Source of the DNA: Bradyrhizobium sp. DOA9
GTDB taxonomy: Bacteria; Pseudomonadota; Alphaproteobacteria; Rhizobiales; Xanthobacteraceae
DNA: 64,000 bases
NCBI RefSeq assembly: GCF_000617845.2
Contig: NZ_DF820425.1
Location: forward strand, 6,082,741-6,146,740
Direction: 5' to 3'
In this document: positions 51,353 to 59,356 of the stretch, piece after piece
Numbering within the stretch: position 1 is the first letter of the stretch
Layout of the letters: each line of letters starts with the position of its first letter
The notes under the pieces: generated by a model
Database searches by the model: none
Told to the model about the DNA's origin: nothing
The model's input: the letters and a program-made list of their open reading frames with translations, nothing else
Made by a program: the position numbers and the translations under genes

Positions 51353-52228
51353 CTACTGCCGTCTGCCGCTCGTGGCGGGCGCCGGTTTCGGCGGCTCCGG
51401 CGGCGGGGCTGGTTGCGATGAATTGCTGGCGCCGAACAGGACGCGGGTCGGGTTGCGGTCGAAATTGTTCACGGCGCGGCTGATGTCGCCGAGGGTGCGG
51501 CGGCCGTCGGCCATCAATGCACCCGAGCGCTTGTCGAAATCTTCGGCCAGTTCGCGGATCGACTTCACCGCCTGGAACAGCTCGCCGCCGTCCTTGCCGC
51601 CGGCCAGCGTGTTGAGGCCGAGCATGAGATTGTCGGCCTTGAGCATGACGCCGTCGACCTTGGCCATCACGCCGTCGATCTTCTCGGAATTGCGCGCCAG
51701 CGAGTTGGTGAAGGTCTCGAGGTTCTTCAGCGAGTTCTTCACCGATTCCTGATTGTCGGCGACGATCTTGTTGATGTTCTGCAGCGTGGCGCGGATCGCC
51801 TCGGTGACGTCCTGGAGCTTGTTGGGATCGGCGGTCAGCGTCGGGATGCCGTCCTGGTCGAGCGGCGGCGGGGCTGCGGCCTCTTCGCCGCCCTTGAGCG
51901 AGATCGCGGCAACGCCGGTGAGGCCCTGGAATTCGAGGCCGACCAGGGTGTCCTTGCGGATCGGAGCGTTGTTCTCGATCATGGCGAGTGCGACAACCCG
52001 CCGCGGGTTGTCCAGCTTCACCGAGACCACCTCGCCCACCCTGATACCGTTGAAATTGACGCTGCCGCCGTTGCGCAGGCCGGCCGCCGGGCCCTCGAAC
52101 ACCACGCGCAGCGGGCTGCGCTGCTTGGTGGTGTGCAGCGACTGAAACCACAGCACGAAGCCGATCGCCGCGGCGATCACCGCCAGCGTGAACGAGCCGA
52201 TCAATATGTAATTCGCCCGCGTTTCCAT
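51353..52228 (-). CDS. mlaD: MlaD-family MCE substrate-binding protein
   Basis: 291 residues. One N-terminal membrane anchor (YILIGSFTLAVIAAAIGFVLWF), then the MCE domain (PLRVVFEGPAAGLRNGGSVNFNGIRVGEVVSV), helical needle region and a Pro-rich tail. It binds phospholipid in the periplasm as part of the Mla retrograde transport system. Third gene of mlaE-mlaF-mlaD. Its 3' end is the site of the island scar. Confidence 0.9.
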   Translation of the reverse strand: METRANYILIGSFTLAVIAAAIGFVLWFQSLHTTKQRSPLRVVFEGPAAGLRNGGSVNFNGIRVGEVVSVKLDNPRRVVALAMIENNAPIRKDTLVGLEFQGLTGVAAISLKGGEEAAAPPPLDQDGIPTLTADPNKLQDVTEAIRATLQNINKIVADNQESVKNSLKNLETFTNSLARNSEKIDGVMAKVDGVMLKADNLMLGLNTLAGGKDGGELFQAVKSIRELAEDFDKRSGALMADGRRTLGDISRAVNNFDRNPTRVLFGASNSSQPAPPPEPPKPAPATSGRRQ

Positions 52229-52252
52229 CAGGTGCTCCGGCTACCCAGCTAC

Positions 52253-53023
52253 TCAACCCATGACCGCGCGGGCGCGCTTGCCATGGAAATACTGCCTCAG
52301 CCAGGGATGCTGCGAGGCCTGCATGTCGGCGATCGACCCTGCCGCAATGATCTTACCGTTCCCTAAAACGGCGATGCGGTCGCATGCGGTGTACAGGCTG
52401 TCGAGATCGTGGGTTACCATGAAAACGGTCAGCCCCAAAGTGCGCTGAAGGGTCCGGACCAGCTCGTCGAAGTCGCCGGCGCCGATCGGGTCGAGCCCGG
52501 AGGTCGGCTCGTCGAGGAAGACCAGGTCGGGGTCGAGCGACAGCGCGCGCGCCAGGGCCACGCGCTTGATCATGCCGCCGGAGAGCTCGGACGGGAAGCG
52601 CTCGGCGACCTCGGGCTTGAGGCCGACCATGGTGAGCTTGGCCATGGTGATCTCGTCCATCAGCCGCTGCGAGACGCGTAAGTATTCGCGCATCGGAAAC
52701 TGGATGTTCTGCCGCACGGTCAGCGAGGAGAACAGCGCGCCCTGCTGGAACAGGACGCCCCAGCGCCGCTCGACGTTGCGCCGCTGCGACGTGCTGGAGG
52801 AATCGAGGTCGACGCCGAACACTTCGATCGAGCCTGCGACCTTCGGCACCAGGCCGATGATGGTGCGCGTCAAAACGGACTTGCCTGCGCCGGAGGGGCC
52901 GACGAAGCCCAAAATCTCGCCGCGCTTGACGTCGAGGTTGAGCCCGTCCAGCACGCGCGTCGCGCCGAACTGCACGGTGATGTCGCGGACGCGGATGATC
53001 GGATCTTGAATCTCGGCTGCCAT
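52253..53023 (-). CDS. mlaF: MlaF-family ABC transporter ATP-binding protein
   Basis: 256 residues from the ATG at 53023, 2 nt after the mlaE stop. Walker A GPSGAGKSVLTR, signature LSGGMIKRVALARAL, Walker B LVFLDEPTSGLDP, switch VTHDLD. The C-terminal tail HPWLRQYFHGKRARAVMG fits MlaF. It drives lipid transport with MlaE. Confidence 0.93.
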   Translation of the reverse strand: MAAEIQDPIIRVRDITVQFGATRVLDGLNLDVKRGEILGFVGPSGAGKSVLTRTIIGLVPKVAGSIEVFGVDLDSSSTSQRRNVERRWGVLFQQGALFSSLTVRQNIQFPMREYLRVSQRLMDEITMAKLTMVGLKPEVAERFPSELSGGMIKRVALARALSLDPDLVFLDEPTSGLDPIGAGDFDELVRTLQRTLGLTVFMVTHDLDSLYTACDRIAVLGNGKIIAAGSIADMQASQHPWLRQYFHGKRARAVMG

Positions 53024-53025
53024 CG

Positions 53026-54159
53026 TCACATCCCGATCGAGGCGAAGAAGATGGCGAAGATGCCGTCCATGACGATGACGAAGAAGATGCCCTTCACCAC
53101 CGACGCCGTGGTGTGCTGGCCCAGCGATTCCGCGCTGCCCTGCACGGCGAGCCCTTCGACGCAGGCGACGATGCCGATCACGGCGGCCATCACCGGCGCC
53201 TTGACGATGCCGACGATGAAATGATCGATCGAGATGGCGTCGCGCAGGCGCAGCAGGAAGGCCTCGGGCTGCACGCCGCCATAGAGCCAGGCCACCAGAC
53301 CGCCGCCATAGAGCGCGGCCATGGCGCCGAGGAACGCGAGGATCGGCAGCGCCAGCACCAGCGCCATCATGCGCGGCAGCACCAGCACCTCGATCGGGTC
53401 GAACCCCATGGTGCGCAGCGCGTCGATCTCCTCGCGCATCTTCATCGAGCCGAGCTCGGCGGTGTAGGCGCTCCCCGAACGGCCCGCGACCATGATCGCG
53501 ACCAGGAGCACGCCGATCTCGCGCAGCACCAGCACGCCGAGCATGTCGACGACGAAGATGTCGGCGCCGAATCTTCGGAAATGGAAGATGCCCTGTTGCG
53601 CGATGATGCAGCCGATCAGGAAGGTGATCAGCACGATGATCGGCACCGCGCGCCAGCAGACCTGCTCCATGTGATGCACGGTCGAGGTCAGGCGGAACGA
53701 GCGCGGATGGACCAGAACGCGAAACCACGCCGCGAGCACGGCGCCGAGCATGTCGACGAGGCCCGCCACCGTGCCGGCGACGCCGGCCACGGCCCGGCCG
53801 ATCTGCTCCAGCATGCCGGAAATGGTAATCGGGTCGTTGTCGACCGCGGCCGCCGCCCTGACTCGCCGCACCTCGTCCACGAGGCTGGAATAATTGGCGG
53901 AGAGGCCCGCGATCTGCGCTTCGACGGCACCTTGTGTCAGGCTGCGGCGCAGCCGCTCGATCAGCCAGGCGCCGAACGTGTCGAGCTTGGCGACCTCGGA
54001 GACGTCGATGAAGATGCTTTGCGGGGTGCCTGCGAGCTTCTCGGCATCAGCCACCATCCGCTCCAGGACCGGCGCAAAGCTCGCAGTCCAGGTGCCGGTG
54101 GCGCACAGTGCCAGCGCGTTGCCCTTGGCAATCCGTTCCAGCTTCGGATCGCCACTCAT
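53026..54159 (-). CDS. mlaE: MlaE-family permease with N-terminal STAS domain
   Basis: 377 residues. Residues 1-100 form a STAS/MlaB-like domain (SIFIDVSEVAKLDTFGAWLIERL), so the MlaB subunit is fused to the permease. Residues 125-377 are the MlaE permease (AVPIIVLITFLIGCIIAQQG, LREIGVLLVAIMVAGRSGSAYTAELGSMKMREEIDALRTMG). Inner membrane. No mlaC or mlaA in the window. Confidence 0.92.
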   Translation of the reverse strand: MSGDPKLERIAKGNALALCATGTWTASFAPVLERMVADAEKLAGTPQSIFIDVSEVAKLDTFGAWLIERLRRSLTQGAVEAQIAGLSANYSSLVDEVRRVRAAAAVDNDPITISGMLEQIGRAVAGVAGTVAGLVDMLGAVLAAWFRVLVHPRSFRLTSTVHHMEQVCWRAVPIIVLITFLIGCIIAQQGIFHFRRFGADIFVVDMLGVLVLREIGVLLVAIMVAGRSGSAYTAELGSMKMREEIDALRTMGFDPIEVLVLPRMMALVLALPILAFLGAMAALYGGGLVAWLYGGVQPEAFLLRLRDAISIDHFIVGIVKAPVMAAVIGIVACVEGLAVQGSAESLGQHTTASVVKGIFFVIVMDGIFAIFFASIGM

Positions 54160-54290
54160 GTCCGCTCCCGTGCCGGGGCGGAGAAAATCAGATGGTTGCG
54201 CACGCGCCCTTACCCAGAGAAGGTATCCCCAAGGGGTTAATGTTAGTTGCTAGAGGTAACTAGCAGGTTCAGATTTCGCCAGAGTTCAAA

Positions 54291-55286
54291 ATGACTTCCA
54301 GCAAACTTGTGTCTCTGGCGGCGCGAATCGAGCGCTTCCCGATCGCCGGCAGCTTTACCATCAGCCGGGGCGCCAAGACCGAGGCCGTGACCGTCGTGGC
54401 GGAGGTCAGCCGGGGCGGCCTGACCGGCCGCGGCGAGTGCGTGCCCTATCCCCGCTACGGCGAGACGCCGGAGGCGACGCAGGCCGCGATCCAGGCCATG
54501 CAGGAGGCCGTCGCGGGCGGGCTGACGCGAGAGGCCCTGCAGGCCGCCATGCCGTCAGGCGCGGCCCGCAACGCCCTGGATTGCGCCCTGATCGACCTTG
54601 AGGCCAAGGCGGCCGGCTTGCGCGCCTGGAACCTGCTGGGCCGCCCGGCGCCAGCGGAGCGCACCACGGCCTACACGATTTCGTTAGGGACGCCTAAGGC
54701 CATGGCCGCGGCGGCCGCCAAAGCGGCGCACCGTCCGCTGCTCAAGATCAAGCTCGGCGGCGACGGCGATCCGGAGCGCATCGCGGCCGTGCGCAAGGCC
54801 GCCCCTGAAGCCGAGCTGATCGTCGATGCCAACGAGGCCTGGAGCGAGGCCAGCCTCGAACACAATCTCGCTGCCTGCGCCGCTTCCGGCGTCACCCTGG
54901 TGGAGCAGCCGCTGCCGGCAGGCAGAGACGAGGCGCTGGCATGGATCAGGCGCCCGCTCTCGGTCTGCGCCGACGAGAGCGTGCACGACCGCAAGTCGCT
55001 GGCGCCTTTGCGCGAACGCTACGATGCCGTGAACATCAAGCTCGACAAGACCGGCGGCCTCACCGAGGCGCTGGCCATGGCCGATGCCGCCCAGGCGCTC
55101 GGCTTCGAGATCATGATCGGCTGCATGGTCGCGACCTCGCTGTCTATGGCGCCCGCGATGCTGGTGACGCCGCAGGCGCGCTTCGTGGATCTCGACGGCC
55201 CCTTGCTGCTGGCGCGCGACCGCGACCACGGTCTGCGTTACGACGGCAGCCTGGTCTACCCGCCGGACGCTTCGCTCTGGGGCTGA
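54291..55286 (+). CDS. Enolase-superfamily dipeptide epimerase / N-acetyl-D-Glu racemase-like (DgcA)
   Basis: 331 residues. LLKIKLGG (KxK), LIVDANEAW, VEQPLP, CADES and VNIKLDKTGGLTEAL give the complete metal and general acid/base set of the muconate lactonizing subgroup. Length and motifs fit Ala-Glu epimerase YcjG and DgcA. It probably epimerises L-Ala-D/L-Glu from peptidoglycan recycling or an N-acylamino acid. Its 3' end overlaps the convergent MFS gene by 31 bp. Confidence 0.85.
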   Translation: MTSSKLVSLAARIERFPIAGSFTISRGAKTEAVTVVAEVSRGGLTGRGECVPYPRYGETPEATQAAIQAMQEAVAGGLTREALQAAMPSGAARNALDCALIDLEAKAAGLRAWNLLGRPAPAERTTAYTISLGTPKAMAAAAAKAAHRPLLKIKLGGDGDPERIAAVRKAAPEAELIVDANEAWSEASLEHNLAACAASGVTLVEQPLPAGRDEALAWIRRPLSVCADESVHDRKSLAPLRERYDAVNIKLDKTGGLTEALAMADAAQALGFEIMIGCMVATSLSMAPAMLVTPQARFVDLDGPLLLARDRDHGLRYDGSLVYPPDASLWG

Positions 55287-56455
55287 GCCATGAGCCGATG
55301 CCGCGCCGACCAGATCAGGATGGCACCGGCAGCAGCCATCGCGGCCATGACGTAATAGACACCATCGCCGATGCGGGCATAGATCGCGCCTGATGCGATC
55401 GACGTCGCCGCGCCCAAAAGCCCGTTGCAGGCGGCGTAATAGCCCTGCCCGCGCGCGATCTGATGCGACGGCACGCGCTGCACCAGGAGGTTCATGGTGC
55501 CGAGGATGGTCATGCCGAAGCTGAAGCCGTGGCCGAGTTGGGCGATCGCCAGCAGCACGAGCGGCGGCTCGCTCGCGGTGATGATCCAGCGCAGCACGGC
55601 GATCGCGCCGCCGATCGCCATCATCGTGGACGGATGCAGCGAAAAGCGCGGCGACAGCGCGAACACCACGATCTCGGCCATCACCCCCAGCGTCCACAGC
55701 ACCGCGATGGTCAGCCCGCTGATGCCATGGAGCTGCCAGTTGATGGCCGAGAAGGTGTAGAAAGCGATGTGGCTGCTCTGGATCAGCGCGGCCGATGCGA
55801 TCACGGCCCAGAAGCCGGCATCGCGCAGCAGCGCCCTGCCGGCGTGCCGCTCCGGCGTCCGCCGCCCGAGATCGTGGAGCGGCTGCAGCAGCATGCTGGC
55901 GAGAACCGCAACGACGGCCCAGGCCACGATGACCCAGATCAGCTCGCGCGGAGCAATGACGTCGACGAGATAGCCGCAGGCGAGCGAGCCGGCGGCAAAC
56001 GCCGCCGAGCCCCATAGCCGCAAGGGTCCGTAGTCGAGGCCGTAGCGCGCGACACCGCGCAGCGCATAGGCATCCGTCAGCGGCATCGTCGGCGTCCACA
56101 TCATGCAGGTCAGCGCGTAGATCAGGAACAGCGCCAGCGGCTGCTGCTGCAGGCCGACGACCGAAAACCCGATCGCGGTCGCCAGCACCGACACCATGAT
56201 GCCGGCGCGAATGGCATGCCGCTTTTCGGCAAAGGCCGTGACCTGCGGCAGCGTGGTGAAGCGTGTGATCGCCGGCAGTGCGTTGATGATGCCGATCCAG
56301 GCCGCGTCGATGCCGATCGCCTTCAGCCAGACCGGGAAGAACGGCATATGCGTGCCCAGAACCGCAAAGAAGGCCGAATAGAACACGGCGAGGCTCACGG
56401 CGAATCGCCGCTTCGTCGCTGCCGCGATGGGGATTTGTGATTCGGACTGCATCAA
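55256..56455 (-). CDS. MFS transporter (nucleoside/3-phenylpropionate permease type)
   Basis: 399 residues with about twelve membrane segments. FYSAFFAVLGTHMPFFPVWLKAIG opening and YGPLRLWGSAAFAAGSLACGYL fit the HcaT/NupG-like MFS_1-like group. Charged loop GRRTPERHAG between helices 6 and 7. Substrate unknown. The start is 72 nt from the divergent Ala/Glu-rich gene. Confidence 0.88.
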   Translation of the reverse strand: MMQSESQIPIAAATKRRFAVSLAVFYSAFFAVLGTHMPFFPVWLKAIGIDAAWIGIINALPAITRFTTLPQVTAFAEKRHAIRAGIMVSVLATAIGFSVVGLQQQPLALFLIYALTCMMWTPTMPLTDAYALRGVARYGLDYGPLRLWGSAAFAAGSLACGYLVDVIAPRELIWVIVAWAVVAVLASMLLQPLHDLGRRTPERHAGRALLRDAGFWAVIASAALIQSSHIAFYTFSAINWQLHGISGLTIAVLWTLGVMAEIVVFALSPRFSLHPSTMMAIGGAIAVLRWIITASEPPLVLLAIAQLGHGFSFGMTILGTMNLLVQRVPSHQIARGQGYYAACNGLLGAATSIASGAIYARIGDGVYYVMAAMAAAGAILIWSARHRLMAQPQSEASGG

Positions 56456-56527
56456 ACCAATTGCGATTCGGTCGATATCGTGGTGATCGTTACAGTAACG
56501 CGCACTGATTTGCGCGACGAGATTGTC

Positions 56528-57976
56528 ATGGCCAACGAAGCATTCGCCCTCTCGCCCATGTCTGCCCGCGCGGCCGAGCCGAACGAGCAGGATTACGACG
56601 CGATCCGCGAAGCCTTCATGGAGACCGCGCGCGGCCGCTGGTTCCTCGGCGAATATGCCAAGCGCAACCGCAACGCCGACACGAGCATGGTGCTAGATGC
56701 GGTCGCCAGAATCGAGGAAACCCTTGCGGCGCAGCGGCAGCCGGTGGTCGAGGACCGCCTGCCCGAGGCGCTGGTCGAGATCCGCCGCGCCATCCGCGAG
56801 GCCGAGACGATTGCACTCGCCGCGTTCGATCCCGGCGCCATCGAGGCTGGTCTCGCGCCGATCCCGCGCGGGGTGCGCATCATCAAGGAGATCTCCTGGC
56901 GCTGGCGCGAGATCGGCGCCGACGGGCGAATCTGCGACCTCATTGATTCGCAGCTGGCCTCGATCGAGGCTGCCTGCGGGCAGATCTCGACCCTGGATCC
57001 CCGTGTCGAGCTCAAGGCTGCGTTCGATCTCTTGAAGGATCGGGTCGAGCAGCTCGACGGCGACGCAACGCCGCAGGCCGCGGCCGCTCCGGCGCAGGAG
57101 GCGCCGTCATCGGTCGCAGCAGCCTCGCCCGTCGAGACGGAGCCGGCGGCGATGGCGGGCGCTGCGCCCGTGGCATTTACGGAGACGCGCGAAGAGATCG
57201 CACCAGCTCCGGAAGCCGAGGCGGCCGTCGAAGCAACGGCCGTCGCTGAAGCCGCCGCCATGGCCGGGCAGGCCATGGACGCGGCTGCCGCCGAGGGGAT
57301 CGCGGCCGACAGCCGGATCCCTGCCGAAAGCGCGGCGCTCGAAAACGTCGCGCCTGAAGATGCCGGGCTCGAAACCGTCGCGTTTGAAGAGCCGGCCGCC
57401 GAGCCGGAGGCCTTGACGGAAGCAGGCGAGGAGTTCTCGCTCGACGCCGCAGCCGAGGCCGAGGACGAAGCCATCCTCGAGGCCATCGCGATGGAGATGG
57501 CCGCGCCCGATCCCGACTTCGACGAGATCATCGAGCCGGTCGAGATGGCGGCGGCAACACCGGAGCCGGTGCCCTCGGATGTCGTTGCGCCCATTGCCAC
57601 TCCGGAGCCGGTCGCAGCCGAGCCGTGCGTCGCAGCCGTCGCCGAAGAGTCCGCCGCGGACGCGCCGATCGCGTTGGACTCGCTTGCGCGCCTCACCGAC
57701 GCCATCGCGGAAGCCGCCGCCGAGGTGATGGAGCAGCAGGTTCCGGCCATGGCGGCGGCAGCATCGTTGGCGGCAGCGCCGACCGCGACGCTGCCGATGC
57801 CCTCGCCCATGTCTTTGCCCATGTCTTCGCCCCTGCCCGCGTCCATGCCCGAGGCCTCGCTCGGCGCCACCATCCTCGCCAGCGGCATCCTGCAAAAACC
57901 GCGCGCTCCAGCCAACGACCCGCTCGCCCCCATCCGCCGCATGACCCAGGCCGAGAAGATCGCGTTCTTTTCGTGA
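56528..57976 (+). CDS. Ala/Glu-rich protein with helical N-domain and short C-terminal motif
   Basis: 482 residues from the ATG at 56528. Residues 1-190 are ordered and helical (EQDYDAIREAFMETARGRWFLGEYAKRN; ISWRWREIGADGRICDLIDSQL). Residues 195-450 are low-complexity Ala/Glu/Pro/Val. The last 20 residues, PLAPIRRMTQAEKIAFFS, form a compact motif that could dock a partner. The domain plan (folded head, disordered linker, terminal docking motif) resembles adaptor or CheZ-like proteins; that is inference. Cytoplasmic. Confidence 0.7.
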   Translation: MANEAFALSPMSARAAEPNEQDYDAIREAFMETARGRWFLGEYAKRNRNADTSMVLDAVARIEETLAAQRQPVVEDRLPEALVEIRRAIREAETIALAAFDPGAIEAGLAPIPRGVRIIKEISWRWREIGADGRICDLIDSQLASIEAACGQISTLDPRVELKAAFDLLKDRVEQLDGDATPQAAAAPAQEAPSSVAAASPVETEPAAMAGAAPVAFTETREEIAPAPEAEAAVEATAVAEAAAMAGQAMDAAAAEGIAADSRIPAESAALENVAPEDAGLETVAFEEPAAEPEALTEAGEEFSLDAAAEAEDEAILEAIAMEMAAPDPDFDEIIEPVEMAAATPEPVPSDVVAPIATPEPVAAEPCVAAVAEESAADAPIALDSLARLTDAIAEAAAEVMEQQVPAMAAAASLAAAPTATLPMPSPMSLPMSSPLPASMPEASLGATILASGILQKPRAPANDPLAPIRRMTQAEKIAFFS

Positions 57977-57992
57977 GCGACGACGCGCACTC

Positions 57993-58130
57993 ACGTGTCC
58001 CGGACAAGCTGCAACGCCTACGGCGTTGCGGCGCAGAGCCGGGACCCAGGAACCACAAATTCCGCTGCAACATGGGCCCCGGCTCTGCAGCGCACCGCTG
58101 AAGAAGCGCTGCGCTGCGTCCGGGGCACGA
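57993..58130. repeat. Family 2 repeat, copy C
   Basis: From ACGTGTCCCGGACAAGCTGC to GCTGCGTCCGGGGCACGA, with inner GCCGGGACCCAGG and TGGGCCCCGGCTC pairs. Longest copy of the three in this window. Confidence 0.75.
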
Positions 58131-58160
58131 GAGTCGGATTCGATGCCACTCTCTCCACAG

Positions 58161-58233
58161 CGTCATTCTGGATTGCTTCGCGGAGCCTGTCATCGGGCCG
58201 CGCTATGCGCGGACCCGTTGGCTCGCAATGACG
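58161..58233. repeat. Decayed family 1 palindrome
   Basis: CGTCATTCTGGATTGCTTCG and GGCTCGCAATGACG recall the arms of the perfect copy at 14254-14334 but pair poorly. It directly follows family 2 copy C, the same neighbour relation as at 14254-14502 (order reversed). Confidence 0.6.
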
Positions 58234-58254
58234 CGTGGCGCCGTCAGCGCCTCA

Positions 58255-58614
58255 TTACCCGCAATTCCAGATCGGACCGATCGGCGTGCGCGTCCAGCAC
58301 GGGCCAAAGCTGCCGCCGTTGTAGCGGCCGCCGTTGAATCCGGGACGGCCGAAATAGTGCCACTCGCCGTCCCAGCGATAATATTGCGGAACCGGGTCGA
58401 TGTACCAATGGCGGCGTTCAGTCCGCGCGAGACGCCGCATGGCGTCTTTCTGCTTGTAGAGCGGGATGCTGTTGCTGAGCGGCTGCCGATAGCCCGGCAG
58501 GAAGCCGTAGCCCTTCCAGACCGGCTTGGAACGCTTTTGCACGGGCTCGGCGGGCGCGACAGCGGGCAGCAGCGACAGGACGACAGCAACGAATAGACAC
58601 AGAAGGCGAGACAT
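58255..58614 (-). CDS. Small secreted protein of unknown function
   Basis: 119 residues from the ATG at 58614. Signal peptide MSRLLCLFVAVVLSLLPAVAPA. Mature part basic and aromatic (RHWYIDPVPQYYRWDGEWHYFGRPGFNGGRYNGG) with two Cys near the end. Resembles small Tyr/Gly-rich exported proteins common in Bradyrhizobium. No function assignable. Confidence 0.7.
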   Translation of the reverse strand: MSRLLCLFVAVVLSLLPAVAPAEPVQKRSKPVWKGYGFLPGYRQPLSNSIPLYKQKDAMRRLARTERRHWYIDPVPQYYRWDGEWHYFGRPGFNGGRYNGGSFGPCWTRTPIGPIWNCG

Positions 58615-58747
58615 GAATCGACGATAGACGCTCGCCTGCCGGAAGACCATTCAAATTCGAGTGCTGGCCGATGGTCGCGCGGGATCATCGCATATGATGA
58701 TCGCATCCGCCTTGCATCCCGCGTTGCGCCGATCGAGCGCAGCTCCA

Positions 58748-59191
58748 CTAGCTGATCACGCCCTTCCTGATCAGGAAGCAGCCATAGCCCCTGCTGTCCC
58801 CAACCTGCACGACGCCAAAGCCTGCAGCCGCCGCGCGATAGAAGTCGGGACGCGCGAGCTTGCCGGGCGTGACCGGCCGGCCAGCGGCACGCGCGATCTC
58901 CGCGAGCACCGCGCGCTGCACCTCGGGCACCCGGTCGGGATCGTCGACCGGCATCATCACACGCACCGGATCGGGATCGAAATCGTCGAGTGGGTAGACC
59001 GACATGATGGCGCGGATGGCGACCTCCATCGTCATGCCCGGCAGATGGATCAGGCGCTGCGACGAGGTGCTGTGCGCGATGCGAGTGGCGGGGTGATTGG
59101 CATCGACGAACACGAGGTCGTCGCCATGGCCCATCGCGGCGAGCAGCCAGAGCAAATCGGGGGTGAGGATCGGATCGATCGATTTCAGCAT
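58748..59191 (-). CDS. RbsD/FucU-family sugar mutarotase
   Basis: 147 residues. LLWLLAAMGHGDDLVFVDANHPA holds the catalytic HGD motif; YGCFLIRKGVIS is the C-terminal sugar-binding Tyr/Arg segment. Family members interconvert sugar anomers (L-fucose or D-ribose). FucU-like by length. Single gene. Confidence 0.88.
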   Translation of the reverse strand: MLKSIDPILTPDLLWLLAAMGHGDDLVFVDANHPATRIAHSTSSQRLIHLPGMTMEVAIRAIMSVYPLDDFDPDPVRVMMPVDDPDRVPEVQRAVLAEIARAAGRPVTPGKLARPDFYRAAAAGFGVVQVGDSRGYGCFLIRKGVIS

Positions 59192-59356
59192 GTGGCGGAC
59201 GTTCTCCCAATCGATCGCTAACCATAGCAGGTTCCGAGCGTGATCCAGATCACTGAGACGACGATGGTGACAGGGATCACGGACCGCAAGGCTCGAACGC
59301 AGTCAAGCTGGCGCGCAACCAATCTCGCATCGAGATCAGTGCCAGAGGAGCACGCC

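Noticed and set aside
52253..53728. 491-codon frame apparently fusing mlaF to upstream coding sequence
   Set aside because: The part beyond 53023 is an out-of-frame reading of mlaE; the MAAEIQ start with mlaE stop 2 nt upstream gives normal separate genes.
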